DNA of 10,587 nucleotides, taken from positions 1-10,587 of the forward strand of contig SBGI01000134.1 of NCBI GenBank assembly GCA_006227015.1. The letters run 5' to 3'. Position 1 is the first letter of the stretch; each line of letters opens with the position of its first letter. This document shows positions 6,650 to 10,587 of the stretch, piece by piece. Position numbers and translations under genes: made by a program. The stretch comes from Gammaproteobacteria bacterium (GTDB taxonomy: Bacteria; Pseudomonadota; Gammaproteobacteria; Pseudomonadales; Porticoccaceae). The notes under the pieces were generated by a model. That model worked only from the letters and a program-made list of their open reading frames with translations, made no database searches and was not told the DNA's origin.

Positions 6650-7474
6650 CTAGTGTTTTTCGCCCAACATCCGCACTTCCCGCTGTGGGAATGGAATGGT
6701 GATGCCGGCCTGCCCCAATGCGTCAAAAATGGCATTGTTAACCTTGAAGCGGGTTTCATGAAAACTCTGGGTGGGCACCCAAAAGCGAATTCCAAAGTTA
6801 ATGCTGCTATCGCCAAAATTGTCGATGCCGATAAGCGGCTGCCGGTTAGTACTGACACCCTGCTGCACCAGAACTGCTTTTAATACCTCGATCACCTGTT
6901 TCGGGTCGGAATCGTAACTGACACCCACCGTGGTTTCCGCCAGCATATTTTCGGCGGAGTTATGAATGATCTCGCCAACGATATGGCGGTTGGGGATTGT
7001 GATCCTGACGTCGTCTTCGTCCTTGAGGATGGTGTAGGCGAGATGCACCTCATCTACCAAACCCGTCTGGCCCTGTACCTGGATGGTGTCACCCACCACA
7101 AAGGGTCGGGTGATAATAATGTTCAGACCGGCTCCGTAGTTGGACAGCAGGCCCTGAACTGCCAAGCCGGCGCCCAGAGACAAAGCACCGATAGCCGCGA
7201 CAAAAGGAGTGACACTGATCCCTATCTTGCCGAGGGCAATGATCGCAACACCCACCAGAACGACAATTTTGACAAAGCTGGCGATAAACCGGCTGAGGGT
7301 AATATCGAGTTCTTTCTTCTCGCACAGGGCGAGCACCATGCGCGATACTTTGTTGGCGACAATCAAGCCGATCAGGAAAATGATCAGAGCGCCCAGTAAC
7401 TGGAAGCTGTAATTGACGAAAAATTCAACAATAGTGGTGTAAATGGCCTGGATTTGTTCGATTTCTTGTTGCAT
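6650..7474 (-). CDS. Small-conductance mechanosensitive channel, MscS family
   Basis: Inner-membrane channel that opens under membrane tension to release solutes on osmotic downshock. The 274 residues match the basic MscS architecture (E. coli 286) without extra domains: TM1 about 24-44, TM2 about 64-82, TM3 about 88-120, then a cytoplasmic beta and alpha/beta domain. The pore helix reads GALSLGAGLAVQGLLSNYGAG, with Leu100 and Leu104 at the places of the hydrophobic gate (L105 and L109 in E. coli) and the Q-G kink conserved. RPFVVGDTIQVQGQTGLVDEV and IPNRHIVGEIIHN are typical of the beta domain, and TIPFPQREVRM of the C-terminus. The ATG has an AGGAG about 9 bases upstream. Whether it is the orthologue of E. 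coli MscS or a paralogue cannot be decided here. Confidence 0.95.
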   Translation of the reverse strand: MQQEIEQIQAIYTTIVEFFVNYSFQLLGALIIFLIGLIVANKVSRMVLALCEKKELDITLSRFIASFVKIVVLVGVAIIALGKIGISVTPFVAAIGALSLGAGLAVQGLLSNYGAGLNIIITRPFVVGDTIQVQGQTGLVDEVHLAYTILKDEDDVRITIPNRHIVGEIIHNSAENMLAETTVGVSYDSDPKQVIEVLKAVLVQQGVSTNRQPLIGIDNFGDSSINFGIRFWVPTQSFHETRFKVNNAIFDALGQAGITIPFPQREVRMLGEKH

Positions 7475-7572
7475 GACAAGCCGCTCCTTCTGGGTTGTGG
7501 CTAGAGCATAGCAAAATACGTTTTGTCATATTAAGGTGTTATTTTCCCCATCACCCACAGGGTTGGCAGCGA

Positions 7573-8268
7573 GTGAGTTCCAAAGCGATTTCTTTTGACA
7601 TGATGAGCGGCCGGGGAGGCGACTATCTCAGCGAGTTCGCGGGAGGCATTAAATTGCATTCAGCGGTGGTGCCCCCATTTTTGGAGCTGCAAAAGGCTGC
7701 CGCAAAAGAGGGCCTGGACCTACAGATTGCCAGCGGCTACCGGGATTACGCTCGGCAACTGGCTATCTGGAATGCCAAAGCTCAAGGTCAGCGCCCATTA
7801 CTGGATGGCCAGGGTAATATTTTGGATACATCTGCGATGACGGAGACCGAGATTGTGTGGTCGATTCTTCGTTGGTCGGCGCTGCCTGGCTGTTCAAGAC
7901 ATCACTGGGGTACTGATATGGACGTCTGGGATCGAGCGGCAGTGGATGCAGATTACTCACTGCAGTTAACTCCTGAGGAATACGTTACGGGTGGGCCATT
8001 TGCCGCACTCTCTGAGTGGCTGCAGCAGTATGCTTCTTCGTTCGGGTTTGATCGTCCCTATGCCGAAGATCGGGGGGGTGTGGCACCGGAACCCTGGCAT
8101 TTGAGTTACCAGCCAATTGCGGAGCAATTCGAAGCAAAATTGGACCGGGCATTTGTTCGTAAAGTTCTGGATAATAGCCAGCTGGCGTTGAGAGGGACTG
8201 TGTTGGCCCATCTCGACGATATTATCGACAGGTTTATTTTGCCTCCAACGCGGGAGAAACATGGCTAG
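7573..8268 (+). CDS. M15B family D-alanyl-D-alanine carboxypeptidase (VanY-like)
   Basis: Zinc peptidase expected to trim D-Ala from peptidoglycan peptides. The signature SRHHWGTDMD supplies zinc ligands His110 and Asp117. The second motif, APEPWHLSY, gives the catalytic Glu173 and zinc ligand His176. SGYRDYARQ, WSALPGCSRHHWG and GFDRPYAEDRGG are family blocks. I choose GTG 7573, giving 231 residues, because the family begins about ten residues before the (S/T)GR block; its ribosome site is weak. Earlier in-frame starts from 7495 give family-unlike sequence, and ATG 7609 or 7612 are alternatives. No clear signal peptide is seen, unusual for a periplasmic enzyme, so a cytoplasmic LD-/DD-peptidase in wall recycling is possible. 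Its last 8 bases overlap cysE. Confidence 0.88.
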   Translation: MSSKAISFDMMSGRGGDYLSEFAGGIKLHSAVVPPFLELQKAAAKEGLDLQIASGYRDYARQLAIWNAKAQGQRPLLDGQGNILDTSAMTETEIVWSILRWSALPGCSRHHWGTDMDVWDRAAVDADYSLQLTPEEYVTGGPFAALSEWLQQYASSFGFDRPYAEDRGGVAPEPWHLSYQPIAEQFEAKLDRAFVRKVLDNSQLALRGTVLAHLDDIIDRFILPPTREKHG

Positions 8269-9073
8269 TTTGACGACCGAGCAGGGTACAACGGATGTCT
8301 TGTGGGAAAGCATCAGGCACGAAGTCAGTGAGATGGCGGCCCAGGAACCGGTGCTGGCAAGCTTTTTCTATGCGTCGGTGCTGAGCCACAAGTCCCTGGT
8401 GGAGGCGTTGTCCTATACCCTGGCACAACAGCTCGGCAACGGTGTACTTTCCGACCTCAGTATTCACCAGGTATTGCTCGAGGCCATGAGCGACGATGAC
8501 ATGACCCGTGATCGGATGCGGCGGGACCTCAGTGCCTATGTGGAGCGCGACCCGGCCTGTAATCACTACTGCATGCCACTGCTGTATTTCAAGGGGTTCC
8601 ATGCCTTGCAGGTCCACCGAGTGGCCAGTTGGCTGTGGCATCGTAATCGTCGCTCTCTGGCCCTGTTTCTTCAGAACCGGGCCTCTGAGGTTTTTGGCGT
8701 AGATATACACCCGGCAGCCGAGATTGGCGGCGGTATTATGATTGACCACGCTACGGGGCTGGTGATTGGTGAGACCTCCGTGATTGAAGACAACGTCTCC
8801 ATGCTGCACTCGGTGACTCTGGGTGGCACCGGTGCTCTCGCGGGCGACCGACACCCGAAAATTCGTTGCGGAGTGTTAATTGCGGCCGGTGCAAAAATTT
8901 TGGGCAATATTGAAGTCGGGCAGGGCGCCAAGGTGGGTGCCGGGAGCCTGGTGCTTGAGCCTGTGCCCGCTCATACCACGGTTGTCGGGGTGCCAGCCAA
9001 GGTGGTAGGGCGCCCCAGCGAGGCGGAGCCTTCCAGGGAAATGGATCAGCGCATCAATGGAGGCGACAACTAG
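8261..9073 (+). CDS. cysE: Serine O-acetyltransferase
   Basis: Transfers acetyl from acetyl-CoA to L-serine, giving O-acetylserine for cysteine synthesis. The 270 residues (E. coli 273) align from end to end: helical N-terminal domain with EPVLASFFYASVLSHKSL, then PLLYFKGFHALQVHR, then the left-handed beta-helix of hexapeptide repeats (about 148-240) with VDIHPAAEIGGGIMIDHATG and GGTGALAGDRHPKI. Catalytic Asp and His are in DPACNHY and IDHATG. It differs at the end: after MDQRINGG it stops at DN, so the usual C-terminal tail finishing in Ile, which docks in CysK, is missing. ATG 8261 overlaps the M15 peptidase end by 8 bases; dgkA begins 2 bases after the stop. Confidence 0.96.
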   Translation: MASLTTEQGTTDVLWESIRHEVSEMAAQEPVLASFFYASVLSHKSLVEALSYTLAQQLGNGVLSDLSIHQVLLEAMSDDDMTRDRMRRDLSAYVERDPACNHYCMPLLYFKGFHALQVHRVASWLWHRNRRSLALFLQNRASEVFGVDIHPAAEIGGGIMIDHATGLVIGETSVIEDNVSMLHSVTLGGTGALAGDRHPKIRCGVLIAAGAKILGNIEVGQGAKVGAGSLVLEPVPAHTTVVGVPAKVVGRPSEAEPSREMDQRINGGDN

Positions 9074-9075
9074 GT

Positions 9076-9435
9076 ATGGAATTGCGTGGCTTGATCAAAC
9101 GACGGGCATATCATGCAGCCCTGCATTCCTGGCGGGGGTTGAAAGCCTGTTTTGAGCACGAAGAAGCCTTCCGGGTTGAAGTGCTGTTGTCGATTGTCCT
9201 TCTGCCGCTGGCGTTTATTGTGGCTGACAGCGCCGTAGAGCTGGTGTTGCTTTGTGGTTCGGTATTGCTGGTGCTGATTGTCGAATTACTTAACTCTGCG
9301 GTGGAAGCGGCAATTGATCGTATCGGCCTTGAACATCATGATCTTTCCGGCAGGGCCAAGGACCTGGGGTCCGCAGCTGTGCTGGTGGCCATGCTGTTTG
9401 TACTGCTGACATGGCTGGCAGTTCTATTGATGTGA
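9076..9435 (+). CDS. dgkA: Diacylglycerol kinase DgkA
   Basis: Small inner-membrane kinase that phosphorylates diacylglycerol to phosphatidic acid, recycling the diacylglycerol left by periplasmic glucan or lipid modification. The 119 residues are close to E. coli (122) and the core is strongly conserved: VELLNSAVEAAIDRIG and LSGRAKDLGSAAVL, with Glu70, Asn73, Glu77, Lys95 and Asp96 at catalytic or metal-binding places. An amphipathic N-terminal helix and three membrane helices (about 35-50, 54-72, 97-118) are visible. The ATG lies 2 bases after cysE, with its ribosome site (GGAGGC) inside the cysE end. Third gene of the peptidase-cysE-dgkA unit. Confidence 0.96.
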   Translation: MELRGLIKRRAYHAALHSWRGLKACFEHEEAFRVEVLLSIVLLPLAFIVADSAVELVLLCGSVLLVLIVELLNSAVEAAIDRIGLEHHDLSGRAKDLGSAAVLVAMLFVLLTWLAVLLM

Positions 9436-9512
9436 TCGGCAGGGTGAGAGGCAGGCCACGATAGTGCGGATTGGTGCGGCATCGTTGCTGTTTAATTGCT
9501 AGACTTTTCCTG

Positions 9513-9533
9513 TGCCGGCCATTTTCCGGCGCA
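9513..9533 (+). other. Small GC-rich hairpin upstream of the hypothetical gene
   Basis: GTGCCGG and CCGGCGC, separated by CCATTTT, can form a seven-pair stem with one G-T pair. No T-run follows. It lies in the 139-base gap after dgkA and could be part of the leader of the next gene or a weak transcript end for the cysE-dgkA unit. The rest of this gap shows no other clear element. Confidence 0.3.
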
Positions 9534-9574
9534 AGTTAAGTCACAATAATGGCGAAACGGGGAACCTGACGACA

Positions 9575-10081
9575 GTGAGTGAAATCAGTTACGAAGTGGT
9601 TTTTCGGGGCGACGTGGTTCCTGGGCAATCTATAGTTGATGTCAAGCAGCGACTTGCCGAACTATTTACGGCTGACCCCGATCGTATCGACGGTATGTTT
9701 TCCGGCAGACCGGTGGTCATCAAACGAGGTCTCGATCAGCCGACGGCTGAACGCTACCAGGCCAGTATGCAAAAGGCCGGTGCCGTTGTGGATATACGTC
9801 CCGCAGCCAGCAGCGGCGAATCGTCAACTCAGCCCCCTGTCGCGAAAACAGAACCAGCGTCCAGTGTTCCCCAGCTGCCGGACGAAGATATGGAACTGGC
9901 ACCGGTTGGCGCAGATGTGCTGACGCCGGAACAGCGCCGGGATTTCACCCCTGCCAATATTGACACTTCCTATATGACAGTAGCCGAGGCGGGCACTGAG
10001 GTGCTCAAAGAAGACGAGCGAAAAGTCGTTCCCGATCGCGATGTGGACACGTCACACCTCTCGCTGGACGACCCACAATAA
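9575..10081 (+). CDS. Hypothetical soluble protein with N-terminal YEVVFRGDVVPGQ domain
   Basis: I do not recognise a named family. With GTG 9575 it has 168 residues. Residues 1-75 form a compact alpha/beta domain (EVVFRGDVVPGQ, VKQRLAELFTADPDRIDGMFSGRPVVIKRGLD, TAERYQASMQKAGAVVDI); similar blocks occur in other gammaproteobacterial hypothetical proteins, in my recollection. A Ser/Pro/Ala-rich linker (about 78-105) follows, then an acidic tail with two similar segments, IDTSYMTVAEAG and VDTSHLSLDD. There is no membrane helix or signal peptide. GGGGA lies 11 bases before the GTG, a rather long spacing; an in-frame GTG at 9512 would add 21 residues unlike the domain. It is 139 bases after dgkA and probably separately transcribed. 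Confidence 0.75.
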   Translation: MSEISYEVVFRGDVVPGQSIVDVKQRLAELFTADPDRIDGMFSGRPVVIKRGLDQPTAERYQASMQKAGAVVDIRPAASSGESSTQPPVAKTEPASSVPQLPDEDMELAPVGADVLTPEQRRDFTPANIDTSYMTVAEAGTEVLKEDERKVVPDRDVDTSHLSLDDPQ

Positions 10082-10108
10082 AGAGCCATTCATCTCTGTA
10101 CTGGCCGC

Positions 10109-10582
10109 TTACATTTGCGTGTCCAGGGGAAGTTCGGTGGTGTATTTGATCTGGGTGACGGCAACATTGGAATGCAGGTCCCGTATTAATGGCAGTCGCG
10201 CAAGGTGCTGCCTGAGAAAAGTTTCAAAATGCTGGATGTCCCGGGTGATGATCTTCAGGAAATAATCCATCGTTCCTGTCACGGTATAACACTCAACAAT
10301 TTCCGGAAATTGCTGCACCTGCCCCTCAAAGGTCTCTAGCGAGTCTTCATCATTATGTGTCAGGGAAATACTGACAAACGTGACCATCTGCATACCCAGT
10401 TTGTCGGCATCCAGCAGTGCAACTTTCTTGCGCACGATGCCTGATTCTTCCAAACGATTCATCCGTCTCCAGCAGGGAGTGGTGGAGAGATTCACTTGCG
10501 AGGCAACATCCTGGGCGCTGAGAGAGGCGTCAGTTTGCAATATTTTCAGAATGTTCAGGTCTGTTTGATCAAGTGACGACAT
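10109..10582 (-). CDS. Lrp/AsnC family transcriptional regulator
   Basis: DNA-binding regulator of the feast/famine family, typically controlling amino-acid metabolism and forming octamers. The 157 residues show the N-terminal helix-turn-helix (LDQTDLNILKILQTDASLS, then DVASQVNLSTTPCWRRMNRLEESGIVRK) and the C-terminal ligand-binding RAM domain (about 65-150), with VECYTVTGTMDYFLKI and VTQIKYTTELPL. The effector cannot be read from sequence. ATG 10582 is only 5 bases from the window edge, so ribosome site and promoter are outside. The target, often a divergent transporter or catabolic gene, would also lie to the right. It converges on the hypothetical gene with 27 bases between; no good terminator is seen. 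Confidence 0.95.
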   Translation of the reverse strand: MSSLDQTDLNILKILQTDASLSAQDVASQVNLSTTPCWRRMNRLEESGIVRKKVALLDADKLGMQMVTFVSISLTHNDEDSLETFEGQVQQFPEIVECYTVTGTMDYFLKIITRDIQHFETFLRQHLARLPLIRDLHSNVAVTQIKYTTELPLDTQM

Positions 10583-10587
10583 AAAGA

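Noticed and set aside
7546..7553. CCCCATCA upstream of the M15 peptidase as a sigma-32 -10 box
   Set aside because: No TTGAA-like -35 at the proper distance, and the last fixed T is missing.
8234..8854. Open frame of 206 codons on the minus strand opposite cysE
   Set aside because: Antisense shadow of cysE with a His/Gln-rich random-looking product.

Overview
The window is chromosomal DNA from a gammaproteobacterium, probably a marine or aquatic lineage near Cellvibrionales, Pseudomonadales or Alteromonadales. That assignment rests on protein resemblance (an E. coli-like CysE and DgkA; HslV, HslU and a DUF971 protein in the order also seen in Pseudomonas) and is an inference, not a measured placement. 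Most of the window is dense, ordinary core genome. I see no insertion sequence, prophage, CRISPR array, tRNA or rRNA.

Layout. At the left edge a CHASE2-type class III nucleotide cyclase runs rightward; its N-terminus lies outside the window. It converges on a leftward proteostasis block: htpX and a small Rieske [2Fe-2S] protein form one unit (their stop and start codons overlap), and hslV, hslU and a DUF971 protein form the next. Both units are preceded by a sigma-32-like promoter with the same 12-base -35 region and the same 14-base spacer, so heat-shock control of the pair can be read from the DNA. A 331-base divergent spacer follows. It holds the htpX promoter and a terminator-like hairpin with no obvious gene to terminate.

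Next come a rightward LEA14-like lipoprotein and a convergent leftward MscS-type channel, with a stem-loop between them. A tight rightward operon then encodes an M15B (VanY-like) peptidase, serine O-acetyltransferase (cysE) and diacylglycerol kinase (dgkA); the first two overlap by 8 bases and the last two are 2 bases apart. The window ends with an unrecognised soluble protein and a convergent Lrp/AsnC-family regulator.

Functional picture. HslUV (cytosolic unfoldase-protease) and HtpX (inner-membrane zinc protease) are complementary quality-control proteases. The MscS channel, the LEA14-like lipoprotein, DgkA (phospholipid recycling) and the M15B peptidase (cell-wall peptides) all relate to the envelope. 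I found no clearly new multi-gene system. The items most worth checking are the cyclase's unusual substrate pocket, the paired heat-shock promoters with nearby dyads, the orphan terminator beside htpX, and a CysE lacking the usual C-terminal isoleucine tail.
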